Below, piece after piece: positions 19,174-29,867 of a stretch of 64,000 nucleotides of DNA (position 1 is the first letter of the stretch; each line of letters starts with the position of its first letter). Under the pieces are notes generated by a model. It searched no databases. It saw only the letters and a program-made list of their open reading frames with translations, and was not told where the DNA came from. Origin of the DNA: Zygnema cylindricum (lineage: Eukaryota; Streptophyta; Zygnematophyceae; Zygnematales; Zygnemataceae). Made by a program: the position numbers and the translations under genes. The stretch covers positions 95,892 through 159,891 of the forward strand of contig JBBHKE010000237.1 in assembly GCA_037447655.1 (NCBI GenBank). Reading direction: 5' to 3'.

Positions 19174-20256
19174 TGGTACACAAAACGTCCAGCTTATATG
19201 AAGCCTCTAGGATAATATTTGCAGTTTTGACTTTGGCAATGAATAAGTGCCACCCTGGCACGCAAAAACTCTGACCGACTACACCCCTGTGTAGCCTGGA
19301 CTCCCTTGAGTCCGTAGCAAAAAGAATCACTGAATTTGCTCACCCGAGCATTAAGTTATGGTTGTTCAAAGACAGCATATTTGTACAGATGGCCTCTGGG
19401 AGAGAGGACTTTTTTCAATATTTTTCTAAGTCCTGAAAAACTCCTAATAGCAATTCTAAACCAATCAAAAACGAGTACCCTAATTATCGTACATACAAAG
19501 TACAGAAGCCGTCGTACTTTATGTACGGAAATATTCGGCACCACTCCCTGTCTGCCACGTGGCTTATAGGTCAACGTCATTCTGTCCTTTTTCCTCTTCC
19601 GGCATCCAATACGATGATGCCACGTGTCGTTTCCTCCCATCTCGCCGAACTTCTCCCAGATAGGTTTTCCGGCATCTCGGCACTCATGCGTGCCGTCCGT
19701 TCTTTTACGGCGACTGATTTCAGCCGTTGGATCTGACGGCGCGCCAAATAAATGTTGACCGTTGAATTTCACCGGTCAATGTTCCGTGTTTACCGTTGAA
19801 TTTCGACGGTCAACATTCCGTGTTGACCGCGTGAAATTCGTTCTCGCTTTGTGAACCGTCGATCGTAACATTTAATTTCGTCCGTTGAAAAATAAATGTT
19901 TGTTTCATTAATTTCGTGCGCTACTGCATTTCGTGCGGTACCACACGTTCCATGTAGCGTTTTGTTTCCTAGGATGTTAAATGGAATATGCGATAGATAT
20001 AACTTTAAATCAATATCAAATACAAAGTATGTTACGTTTCATCAAGACCTAACGGATAAGGCAGATGCCTAGGCCGTACGGTTCTTCACCGGAGGAGACA
20101 GGATCAAATCCTGTCTGAGACATTGTTACTTTTGCAGGAGCCATATCTCATGTCTGTCTTCTCATCTGTCTAAGGCAGACATGGCTGCCAGTCAGTTCTC
20201 AGTGACTACGACAAGTATGAGAAATGCAGGACCCAAAAAGATAAAATATAAAATAC
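19154..20256 (-). repeat. Family-A LTR, unit 1
   Basis: The minus-strand LTR ends in CA at 19154 next to the PBS. It carries the GGACTC/GAGTCC hairpin (19298-19313), a GTGCC/GGCAC hairpin (19247-19261), G-boxes at 19556 and 19621, and a tRNA-like module (20045-20119). The first few dozen bases of its U3 are lost where it joins gag unit 2. A diverged accgttgaattt repeat lies at about 19750-19840. Confidence 0.8.
20045..20119 (+). other. Antisense tRNA-like module
   Basis: Antisense to its LTR. A-box-like cggataaggcagatgcc and a perfect B-box-type GGATCAAATCC (20101-20111) inside a caggat/atcctg hairpin. Confidence 0.5.
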
Positions 20257-20262
20257 CATTTT

Positions 20263-20798
20263 TCAACACATTTGTATACATACTCCTTAACTTTCTGATC
20301 AGCTAACTGTTGTTGCTGAATTGTACCACTTCGGTACATCTCTATGAGAGCCATCCAAAGATCGGATGCCCTTTCTACCTGCAAATGAGGACATGCAAGT
20401 CCTTGCGTGAGATGGCGTAGGATGAAGTGCTTTGCCGCCATATTGTTGAAGTCCCAGGTTTTAGTATCATTCTCCCTGTTCCTTGGAATAGGTGACATGA
20501 ATACCGAACCAGTTGCTATTGGTGTGGTTGTCTCCTTCTCCTTTCCTTTGTCTGCCACCTCTCCTTCTTTTGTTTCCTCCATTGAAGGTGGATCCTCTTT
20601 CTTGGTGAATCTGGTTCCTCCGAACCGTGGAGGAATTCCAAGACTTGATGGATGCCCCAACCATCCACTCACTATCCCCCCAAACCTTTTTTCGCATAGA
20701 GCTCCTATCATCATACTTTCCCAGTATATGAAGCCACTTCCATTAAAGATTGGTACCCTAGAGGGTGGGCTAATAACTTGAAACTCTGAGAGCTCCAT
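20263..20798 (-). pseudogene. Family-A gag, unit 2
   Basis: Starts at the ATG at 20796-20798 inside the LTR: MELSEFQVISPP, IFNGSGFIYWESMMIGAL, a low-complexity linker, then AAKHFILRHLTQGLACPHLQVERASDLWMALIEMYRSG. It breaks near 20265 at KVKEYVYK, where it abuts LTR unit 1. The PBS inside it is mutated (gttattagcccacc). Paralogous to gag unit 1 and the gag at 39032. Confidence 0.8.
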
Positions 20799-21833
20799 AA
20801 GTCCTCAGAGTGGACAGCTTCAAAAAAGCCTCTAGGATAATCCTGACCCCTTTGTGTTTCAGCAAAAATAACTGCCACCTTGGCAGACAAAAACTCTGAC
20901 CACCTGCACCCCTGTGAAGACAAGACTCTCTTGAGTCGATGGCAAATAGAATCTCTGAATTTGCTCCCCTGAGCAGTAAGTTATGGAGGGTCAAAGTTTA
21001 CCTTTTGTATAGAAGCTCTCTGGGAGAGAGGGTCTTATCTCCTAATTTTTCTAAGTCCTATCTCTCTCACAGACTCTATCTACTGATGTACGGAACCAAT
21101 CAAAATACAGTTCCGTACGCAAATGTACAGCTGCTGGTGTACTTTATGTACGGACATTGTACGACATAGACTAAATGTCGACACATATCATATCCGAATA
21201 CGGTGCCATAATCTCCGGATATTCCACGATACAATGTAATTTCGCCACGCGTCATCCGATGTGGCGATGGCCAAAAACCGCCAAAATCTTCTTTCGCGAT
21301 CTCGGCGCTAATGCCGGCCGTCCGATTAGATTCGAATTTAATCGTAGCCGTCATAGATGCGCGGTATTCGTTTCACTTAAAAAATAAATGCGCGGTATTG
21401 ATTTCTTGCCTGTACCATATTCCATACATACACATTATCGGATCTATGTATCCTGTAAACAATTACAGTTAAATGATTATTCCTACGTTTACATGTTTAA
21501 ATAATTATCAAACTATATACTACGTAATGTTAGTCCTAGAGTTAATGGCTAAGGCTACCGTCTACTTCCTGTCTAACGGCCGATCGGTACAAGGATCAAT
21601 TCCTGTCACCGGCATATTCATTTTAAATGAATAAACCCTAACTAATATAAATTTCCCGTAAACCTCTGGATAGCCTAGGTAGCCATGACTCTAGCTCCCT
21701 CTCCAATTTCTCAGTGACTGCGACAAGTTTGAGAGTTTGAGAGAGAAGTTAGAGGTAGACTACCTCGGCTTCTTTCTATATTTCTATTTAGACCTAGAAA
21801 ATACTAAAAAATGTACCATTAATTTCTACATAC
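20779..21833 (-). repeat. Family-A LTR, unit 2
   Basis: On the minus strand it runs from about TGTATGTAGAAATTAATG (21833) through TATTTTCTAGGTCT to the terminal CA at 20779. It includes a CTGCC/GGCAG hairpin (20872-20886), a GACTC/GAGTC hairpin near 20925, and a tRNA-like module (21539-21610). Confidence 0.78.
21539..21610 (+). other. Antisense tRNA-like module
   Basis: A-box-like atggctaaggctaccgtc and B-box-like GGATCAATTCC (21593-21603), antisense to LTR unit 2. Confidence 0.45.
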
Positions 21834-21837
21834 ACTA

Positions 21838-22376
21838 GGCGATGTACTTATTGTACGGCCATTGTACGACATAGCTTTGAAAGTGAGGCCTGTTTAAACG
21901 GGAGCCATGGTTCCTCCTCCCATCTTCTCCGGTATCGAATAGTATGGTGCCACGTGGCGTTGCCTGACGCTATCCCCAATGGCCGCCGAAAGTTCATTGC
22001 GAGTGGCGGCTGCAATTCTGGCCGTCCGATCATTTGTATTCATGCGGCTTCGATTTGCTTCCATGCATGAATTGATTAACGCGTGTTTTCGTTAGTCTGC
22101 GGTAAATTAGTCCGTTGAATAAATACATGAATATGCGTGAAATGTAGTATGTATATCGTTTCGCTAGTGCCTTAATTGATGAAGCTTAGGTCAAACTAGT
22201 AGTCCATAGACCCCGGTTCGAATATGGCTAGAGACAGTATTTTGCTACAAATAATAAATACCTTATATTTCATTCTGCCTCCTTTTAAATGATGCGGCAG
22301 CCATGGCTTGCCTTTGGTTCTCTCTTTCTCTCTCTTTACATTCTAACTAAAATACAGAAGTGAACTATTAATTACC
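21838..22376 (-). repeat. Family-A LTR fragment, unit 3 (U3 only)
   Basis: The reverse complement closely matches 4715-4905 of the solo LTR, including the G-box (21951-21956) and the two CGTACAAT words. It stops abruptly after agtacatcgcc, where LTR unit 2 begins. The far end meets the satellite at about 22377. Confidence 0.75.
22163..22236 (+). other. Antisense tRNA-like module
   Basis: A B-box-like GGTTCGAATAT (22215-22225) preceded by a plausible A-box-like segment (ttaattgatgaagctt). Antisense to LTR unit 3. Confidence 0.4.
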
Positions 22377-24934
22377 TCTTTTCCCTAAAAGCTTTTGTTT
22401 GTGTTAACAACAATAGTGGTAACAAACTCTTTGTATTGTTAACGCTCACAAAAATAGTTCAAAAAAATTGTAAACCAAGTTTCCAGCACGAATTTAAGTT
22501 CGCGCTGACAAAGATATTTGTAACAAATAACGTTTATTTTTCGTGGTCACAAAAAGAGGTAAAAAAAACTTCGAACCATGTTTATAACACAAGTTTGTGT
22601 TTGCGCTAACAATAATAGTGGTAAAAAACTCTTTATATCAATAACGCTCACAAAAATAGTTAAAACAATTCCTAAACCATGTTTCTAACACAAATTTGAG
22701 TTTGCGCTTACGAAGATATTTGTAACAAACAACGTTTATTTGTTGCGGTCACAAAATGAGGTAAAATATATTGCGAACCATGTTTATAACACAAGTTTGT
22801 GATTACGCTAACAACAATAGTGGTAACAAACTCTTTATATTGTTAGCGCTCACATATTTAGTTTAAAAAAACCGTAAGCTAAGTTTCCAACACAAATTTG
22901 AGTTTGAGCGAAAAAATATATTTGTAACAAACAACTTTTTGTTTGCTGTCACAAAAAGAGGTAAAATAATCTCCGAACAATGTTTATAACACAAGTTTGT
23001 GTTTGCGCTAACAACAATAGTGGTAACAAACAATTTATACTATTAACTCTCAAAAAAATAGTTAAAAAAATCCCTAAACCAAGTTTCTAACACAAATTTG
23101 AGTTTGCGCTAACAAAGATATTTATAACAAACCACGTTTATTATTCGTGGTCATAAAAGAGGTAAAGTAAACTCCGAACCATGTTTATAACACAAGTTTG
23201 TGTTTTCGCTAACAACAATAGTGTAAACAAACTCTTTATATTGTTACGCTCACAAAATTAGTTCAAAAAAAACACTAAACAAAGTTTCCAACACAAATTT
23301 GAGTTTGCGCTAACAAAGATATTTGTAACAAACAATGTTTATTGTTAGCGGTCCCAAAAAAAGGTAAAATATAATCTGAACCATGTTTATAACACAAGTT
23401 TGTGTTTGCGCTAACAACAATAGTGGTAACAAACAATTTATATTAATAAAGCTCACAAAAATAGTTAAAAAAATTCCTAAACCATGTTTCTAACACAAAT
23501 TTGAGTTTGCACTTACGAAGATATTTGTAACAAACAACGTTTATTTGTCGCGGTCACAAAATGAGGTAAAATATATTGCGAATCATGTTTATAACACAAG
23601 TTTGTGATTACACTAACAACAATAGTGATAACAAACTCTTTATATTGTTAATGCTCACAAATTTAGTTCAAAAAAACCCTAAGCTAAGTTTCCAACACAA
23701 ATTTGAGTTTGAGCGAACAAATAAATTTGTAACAAACAACTTTTTGTTTGCTGTCACAAAAAGAGGTAAAATAATCTCCGAACCGTGTTTATAACACAAG
23801 TTTGTGTTTGCGCTAACAACAATAGTGGTAACAAACACTTTATACTATTAACGCTCAAAAAAATAGTTAAAAAAATCCCTAAACCATGTTTTAACACATA
23901 TTTGAGTTTGCGCTAACAAAGATGTTTGTAACAAACAACGTTTATTGTTCGCCGCCACAAAAAGAGGTAAAACAAACTCCGAAGCATGTTTATAACACAA
24001 GTTTGTGTTTGCGCTAACATCAAAGTGGTAACAAATACTTTCTATTCTTAACATTCACAAAATTGGTAAAAAAATACCCTAAACCATGTTTCTAACATAA
24101 ATTTGATTTTGTGCTAACAAAGATATTTATAGCAAACAACGTTTATTTTTCACTGTCACAAAAGAGGAAATAACACAAGTTTGTGTTTGCGGTAACAACA
24201 ATAGTGGGAACAATCACTTTATATTGTTAACGCTCACAAAATATTTATAAAAAACAATAAACCATGTTTGCAACAAAAATTTCAATTTGAGCTAACAAAG
24301 ATATTTGTAACAAACAAAGTTTATTGTTCACGGTCACTAAAAGAGGATAAATAAACTCCAAACCATGTTTATAACGCAAGTTTGTGTTTGCGCTAACAAA
24401 AATAGTGGTAACAAACACTTTCTATTATTAACACTCACAAAAATGGTTAAAAAAAACCCTATACCAAGTTTCTAACACAAATTTGAGTTTGCGCTAACAA
24501 AGATATTTAAAACAAACAACGTTTATTATTCGTGGTCACAAAAGAGCTAAAATAAATTCCGAACCATGTTTATAACACAAGTTTGTGTTTGCGCTAACAA
24601 CAATAGTGTAAACAAACTCTTTATATTGTTAACACTCACAAAATATTTCTAAAAAACCATAAACCATGTTTCTAACACAAATTTGAGTTTGCGCTAACAA
24701 AGATATTTGTAACAAACAACGTTTATTGTTCGCGGTCAAAAAAAAAGGTGAAATAAACTCCGAACCATGTTGATAACACAAGTTTGTGTTTGTGCTAACA
24801 ACAAAAGTTTTATCAAAAACTTAACAATGTTAACGCTCTTAAAAATTGTTAAAAACAACCGTAAACCATGTTTGTAACACAAATTTAAGTTTCTGCTAAA
24901 AAAGATATTTGAAACAAACAACATTTATTGTTCG
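22377..24934 (+). repeat. Satellite block S1
   Basis: About 2.56 kb of head-to-tail ~101-bp monomers of two alternating types, giving a ~201-bp higher-order unit. Type 1 has ccatgtttataacacaagtt, aacaacaatagtggtaac and ctcacaaaaatagtt. Type 2 has ccatgtttctaacacaaatt, aacaaagatatttgtaac and gtcacaaaaagaggt. Each monomer has a small palindrome acacaaatttgtgt. The short open frames across it are by-products of the repeat. Confidence 0.93.
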
Positions 24935-25632
24935 TGTAAAAAGTCTTGGGCATATAGTCTTGGTTGTGATCCACTTCTAGAAGAAGTCACACTTGCACCG
25001 GATATTTGTCCATGGAGGTGCAGGTGGAGCACTAGGGCTAATAGGAGCACTTGCAGCAAGAGTTGAGCCATTATCAGACATCTTAGCAGAAGCAAACCCA
25101 AAGAGGAATACCTATCAGACTAGATCAATACTGTTAGATATGTAATTACAAATGAAAAAGGTCTTTCAACCAGACAAACATATACTACAAGCAAATCAAA
25201 GACAATAGAGCACAAAACACCTTAAATTACACTTAGTGCTCTCATTTCCTTAAAAATATGTAGAATGTACATTCTGTGTCGAATTGTTCAATCTTAAGTG
25301 AACTAAATACTGTAAAGATCTCAAAAACATGTAAAACGTATGTACAGGGTTCACGTGCATATCTACTTTTAAAATTCCAAGTACTTGGACAAGAATTGTC
25401 TACTAACAATATCTAATTCCAAAATATCCGAGAGATGTGTTTCATGTCAACATTCATAGGCGGCCGTAAACACTAATTTACTCAAAGATAATTATTCCAA
25501 TATATACTAAAAAATCCACACTAAATATACCTAATATTGAATAGTTGGTGGTCTAAAAATATTCTAAGTCCAAGTCTCTAATTTCTAAGACTTACTAAAG
25601 CTTACTTTTCTACTTTTTAAGCTTTAAAACAC
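24935..25632 (-). repeat. 3' LTR of D1
   Basis: About 698 bp. On the minus strand it starts near TGTTTTAAAGCTT and ends ...CCAAGACTTTTTACA. It includes a gag start (ATG at 25080-25082, MSDNGSTLAAS...) that runs to the LTR end, showing that the LTR encodes the gag N-terminus. Satellite begins on the next base, with no PBS. Confidence 0.8.
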
Positions 25633-25653
25633 CAACTCACTTAAGCTACATGC

Positions 25654-27740
25654 TTATCTGTAGTACTCCAACTTAGCAGCTGGAAGGGCTTTTGTCAACA
25701 TGTCCGCAACCAATTTCTCATCAGGCAAATAGCAAAGTTTGACAACTCTTGCAAAAACTATCTCTCGTACCAAAGGTAGCTGAATGTCCATATGCTTACT
25801 CTTAAAATGGTGACTTGGATTTGTAGCCACTAAAATGGCTGCCTGATTGTCGCACCATATTATTTGTGACCCGTGTTGTGTAAAACCCAATTCTTGAAGA
25901 AATGCCTTAATCCAAAGCAACATTTTTAAGGCTGCGCTTGCAGCCATGTATTTAGAACCATCGTAGATTGAGTTGTGACTTTTTGAAATTTACTACTCCA
26001 ACTACAAGTTTCACTTCCAATCTGAATGACATACCCAGTTGTCGACTTCCAACTAGGCACATCACCATAGCTAGCATCACTCCAAGTGTTAATGCTAACC
26101 TTCTCCCCTCCTAAAGTAAGCCAAAGATTTTTGGTCCCTACAAGATATCTTAAGACTTTTTTTGTTTCGGCCAAGTTTCTTTTTCGTGGATTTTGTAGAC
26201 TTCTGCTCAATACACCAATAGCTGCAGCTATATCGAGCCTAGTGCAAATCATGAAGTAAATCAGACTTCCTACTACTTGTGTGTAAGGTATGTGGGACAT
26301 AAATTTTGCTCTTCTACATTGAGTTCCTCATCTTTTATGAGTCCAAACTCATGCTTCATTCCTTCAAGTTCTGCTTATACTCCATAAAATTTCCACAACC
26401 TTTGGCATCAGCCAAGCCAATTTTTTTGCTTCATTGTGAGTTAGCCTTATTATTTTATTTTCTCTATCTATTTCAACTTGTATTCCAAAGACATATTTTG
26501 CCTCACCCAAAACTTCCATTTCGAATTGTGAACTAAGAGCCAATTTTACAGCAGTAATTCCTTATTTGTTCCTATTGATTAGGAGCAGATCATCAACATA
26601 CACAGCAATGAATATCACCTTATGAAGATTATCACCACACATTTTATATAATGAATAATTAGAGCTAATTCTAGTAAATCTTGACCCTGCCATTAACTCA
26701 TTTAACGTTCTGTTCCACTAACGCGGGGCCTACTTTAAGCCATACAAAGATTTTAAAAGCCTGCACACAAGATTTTATTTTCTTCCTTTCACATAACCAT
26801 CTGACTGCTTTATATAAATAACCTCATCTAAATCATCATACAAAAAAGCAGTTTTGACATCCATTTGGTGGATGTCAAAATTCTCTATGACAGCTAATGT
26901 AAGCAAAAAGCAAATAGATGGAAACCCTACAACAGGTGAAAATGTTTCTGCATAATCTATCCCCTCTTTTTCATTAAATCCCTTAGAAACCAAACAATTC
27001 TTTTTCCTATCTATAGTATTATCAAGGTTCAATTTTTATTTAAACACCCATTTACTCCCAATAGCATTTCTCTCAGAGGAAGTTCCACCAGATCCTATGA
27101 TTGGACCTCCATAATGGACTTCATTTCTTCATTGAGTGCTTCCACCCAGTGTTCCCTTTCATTACTGGAAAAAAGCTTCCGTCAACGTTAGAGGCTCTTC
27201 TGTGTGTGTTGAGTGAGCAAAGGTTGCATTTTCTATCATGAGTCGCGCACTTCGCCTAACTCCACCTGGAGATTCTCTCACTAGTATAGATTGTTTGGTC
27301 CCCCTCTTCGATACATGTGATTCTTCTTGTGATTTAGTTTTGGCTTGAGGAAAAGGAGAATCTGCTACTCATTCAGGCATAACATTTTTTGTTTTTGGAA
27401 GAGAAGATGATTGCAAGTCACTTTGAGTTGATGTAGATGCATTTTCTATATTTTTTTTTTAAAACATAGGATTTTCCTCTAAAAAGATATAATCAACACT
27501 TCGATCTTTTTTTTTATCTGTAAGCTACCTAAATACATTTACTCCTTTTCCCTCATCCTTCACTTTGATGTTTATAGCTACCAGAAAAATCTATTTCTCT
27601 TAATGTTATATACTTTATAACCATTCGCATGATCATCATACCCTAGAAATATCCTTGGAATGCCTTTTGGCTCTATTTTCCATTCATGTGGATCATTATC
27701 TAGCAATAATATCTTACTTCCAAAAACTTAAAGTGACTTA
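25654..27740 (-). pseudogene. D1 integrase tail, RT and RNase H
   Basis: From right to left: the integrase C-terminal part (KGIPRIFLGYDDHANGYKVY, near 27600-27700), a broken linker, RT with KGFNEKEGIDYAETFSPVVGFPS, HQMDVKTAFLYDDLDEVIY and YVDD (about 26590-26600), and RNase H with IWCDNQAAI, FKSKHMDI and ADMLTKALP ending near 25657. Several frameshifts and stops separate the blocks. The integrase catalytic core is deleted. Confidence 0.85.
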
Positions 27741-27743
27741 CAT

Positions 27744-28314
27744 CTAGATTTTGGCCGCATGAGGTGGTGAAAAGTCCCCACCTGCACTTGTACTATGAAT
27801 GAACAACCGTGCATGGCAATGATCTGACATACTACCTCCAAAATATCTGAATCTAAAGATCTTTTTTACTATATTAGTCTGAACATTGACACCTAGCTGA
27901 ACATACATAGCATGTACACTAAACCACAATTGAGAAGCTTTTTCATATTAAGGTAGGACATTACTAACTCCTTTCTCATAGACTTCTTCAAGACGTTGAG
28001 GCAGTGGAGATTCTTTTTTCTCCCATCCGGTGCAATCTCATCAGTAGTCCCATCCACAATGGATAAAATGTCCCTCTCTTTAAAATAGGAGCTCAACATA
28101 TCTCTTAGTACAGGTAGTCACATCCTTCAAAGATATGCAATTTGGGCGGTGGGCCCATAACTTGTTGAAGGTCATGGGCATATAGAATTGGCTGTGATCC
28201 ACTTCCACTAAGAGTCACACTTGCACCAGCAGGGATATTCGTCCCTGGAGGTGCACGTGGAGTACTAGGGCTAATTAGAGCACTTGCAGCAGGAATTGAG
28301 CCATTATCAGACAT
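27744..28314 (-). pseudogene. D1 gag, 3'-deleted
   Basis: The ATG at 28312-28314 lies within the LTR. MSDNGSIPAASALIS... leads to HDLQQVMGPPPKLHIFEG, whose VMGPP is encoded by the PBS. A second frame continues with SSYFKERDILSIVDGTTDEIAP and ELVMSYLNMKKL, then GGSMSDHCHARLFIHSTSAGGDF. The CCHC knuckle and protease are missing: the sequence jumps to integrase at about 27742. Frameshifts separate the pieces. Confidence 0.8.
28148..28161 (-). other. Half-tRNA-Met PBS of D1
   Basis: The minus strand GTTATGGGCCCACC starts one base after the LTR terminal CAACA, in gag frame. Complementary to the initiator tRNA-Met anticodon region. Confidence 0.75.
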
Positions 28315-28714
28315 TATAGCAGAAGCAAACCCAAAGAGGAATACTTATCAGACTAGATAAATATTGTAAGATATGTAACTACATATAAAAGAGGTCTTTC
28401 AACCAAACAAACATATACTATAAGCAAATTAAAGACAATAGAGCACAAAACACCTTAAACTACACTTAGTGCTCTCATTCCCTTTACTCTGTGTAGAATG
28501 TACATTCTGTGTCGAATTGATCAATCTTAAGTGAACTAAATACTCTAAAGATCTCAAAAATGCATGTATAGGGTTCACTTGAGTATCTACTCACAAAATT
28601 CTAAGTATTTCGACCAAATTTGTGTATTAATAATATCTAGACCCAAAATATCCGAAGTTATGTTTCACGTCTACATTCATAGGCGTCCGTAAACACTAAT
28701 TTACTTAAAGTATT
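28163..28714 (-). repeat. 5' LTR of D1, U3-truncated
   Basis: Matches the 3' LTR of D1 from its end inward, but lacks roughly the first 150-200 bp. The break at about 28714 is where the plus-oriented D2 LTR begins. Confidence 0.8.
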
Positions 28715-29391
28715 GGAATGTAAGCTTTGGTAAGTCTAAGAAATTGGAGTCTAGAACTTAGAATAATTTTGAATATCAACTGTTCAATAGTGACCAAATT
28801 TAGTGTGGATGATTTTTGTAGTATCTACTTGAATAGTTGTTCAAAGTAAAGTAATACATACGGCCGCCAATGAATCTGGACGTGAAACTTATCTTTCGGA
28901 TATTTAGGGTATAGATATTGTGACAGACAAAATTGGTCTAAAAACTTTTATTTTTGTTAGTAGATTTTAAGGTGCACACTGTACATACGCTTTAGATGTT
29001 TTCTAGATATATAGAGTATATAGTTCAATTCGAAATGATTAGTTTGATACAGAATTCACATTCTACACAGAGTTAAGGAAATGCGATCATTAAGTAAAGT
29101 TTGAGATGTTTTGTGTTCTATTGTCGTTGATTTGCTTGTTGTATATGTTTGTCTTGTTGAATGACCTCTTTCATTTTTAGTTTCATATCTTACAGTATTA
29201 AACTAGTTTGATATGTATTCCTTTTTGGGTTTGATTTTCTAATATATATAACAATGGCTCAACTTCTACAAGTGCTCTTATTGGCCCTAATGCTCCACCA
29301 GCTCCCCCAGGACAAATATCCCAACTAGTGCAAATATGATGTAAGGTGCTCGTGGATTGCAGCCGAGTCATTATGCCCATAACCTTCAACA
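28715..29391 (+). repeat. 5' LTR of D2
   Basis: Starts within a few bases of the LTR start (gtaagctttggtaagtct) and ends ...aaccttcaaca, with gag-coding sequence (atggctcaac at 29254) in its last ~140 bp. It forms the right arm of an inverted repeat with 28163-28714. Confidence 0.8.
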
Positions 29392-29408
29392 GGTTATGGG
29401 CCCACCAC
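29392..29408 (+). other. Half-tRNA-Met PBS of D2
   Basis: GGTTATGGGCCCACCAC directly follows the LTR end CAACA. All 17 bases are complementary to the region around nt 23-39 of plant initiator tRNA-Met as I know that sequence. This is the best preserved such site in the window. Confidence 0.8.
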
Positions 29409-29725
29409 CCAAATTGCATATCTTTGATGGATCAGACTACTAATACTGGGAAGATATGCTGAGCTCCTATTTTGAAGAGAGGGAATTTTCATCCATTGTG
29501 GATGGAACTGATGATAAGACTGCACTGTATTATAGAAAGAAGAATCTTCACTGCCTCAATGTCTTGAAGCATTCTATGACAAAAGAGTTGGTAATGTCTT
29601 AGCTTGAGATTAAAAAGGCTTCTCAAATCTGTTTTAGTGTACATGTTATGTATGTTCAGCTAGATGTTAGTGTTCAGACTAATATAGCAAAAAAGATCTT
29701 TGAATTTAGATATTCTGGAGGTAGT

Positions 29726-29867
29726 ATGTCATATCATTGCCATGCTATGAAAAGGTTGTTATTTCAAAGTACAAGTGTAGGTGGGGACTTTTCACAATGT
29801 CATATCATTGCCATGCTATAAAAAGGTTGTTCCTTCAAAGTACAAGTGTAGGTGGGGACTTTTCACA
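29726..29867 (+). repeat. 71-bp tandem duplication in D2 gag
   Basis: atgtcatatcattgccatgc through ggggacttttcaca occurs twice (29726-29796, 29797-29867) with few differences. 71 is not a multiple of three, so the duplication itself breaks gag. Confidence 0.9.

Larger units (their letters stand above)
24935..28714 (-). mobile_element. Copia element D1 (minus), internally deleted
   Basis: Order on the minus strand: truncated 5' LTR (28163-28714), half-tRNA PBS (28148-28161), gag, a deletion joining gag to the integrase C-terminal part near 27742, RT, RNase H, and 3' LTR (24935-25632). Its 3' LTR end abuts satellite S1; its 5' LTR meets the LTR of D2 head to head. Confidence 0.85.

Noticed and set aside
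22377-24934. Repeated ~60-97 codon open frames in the satellite as genes
   Set aside because: They recur with the repeat period, shift between units and have no start/stop conservation; they are by-products of periodic low-stop sequence.
22377-24934. CRISPR array
   Set aside because: The repeats are contiguous ~100-bp monomers without unique spacers, in a plant genome context.
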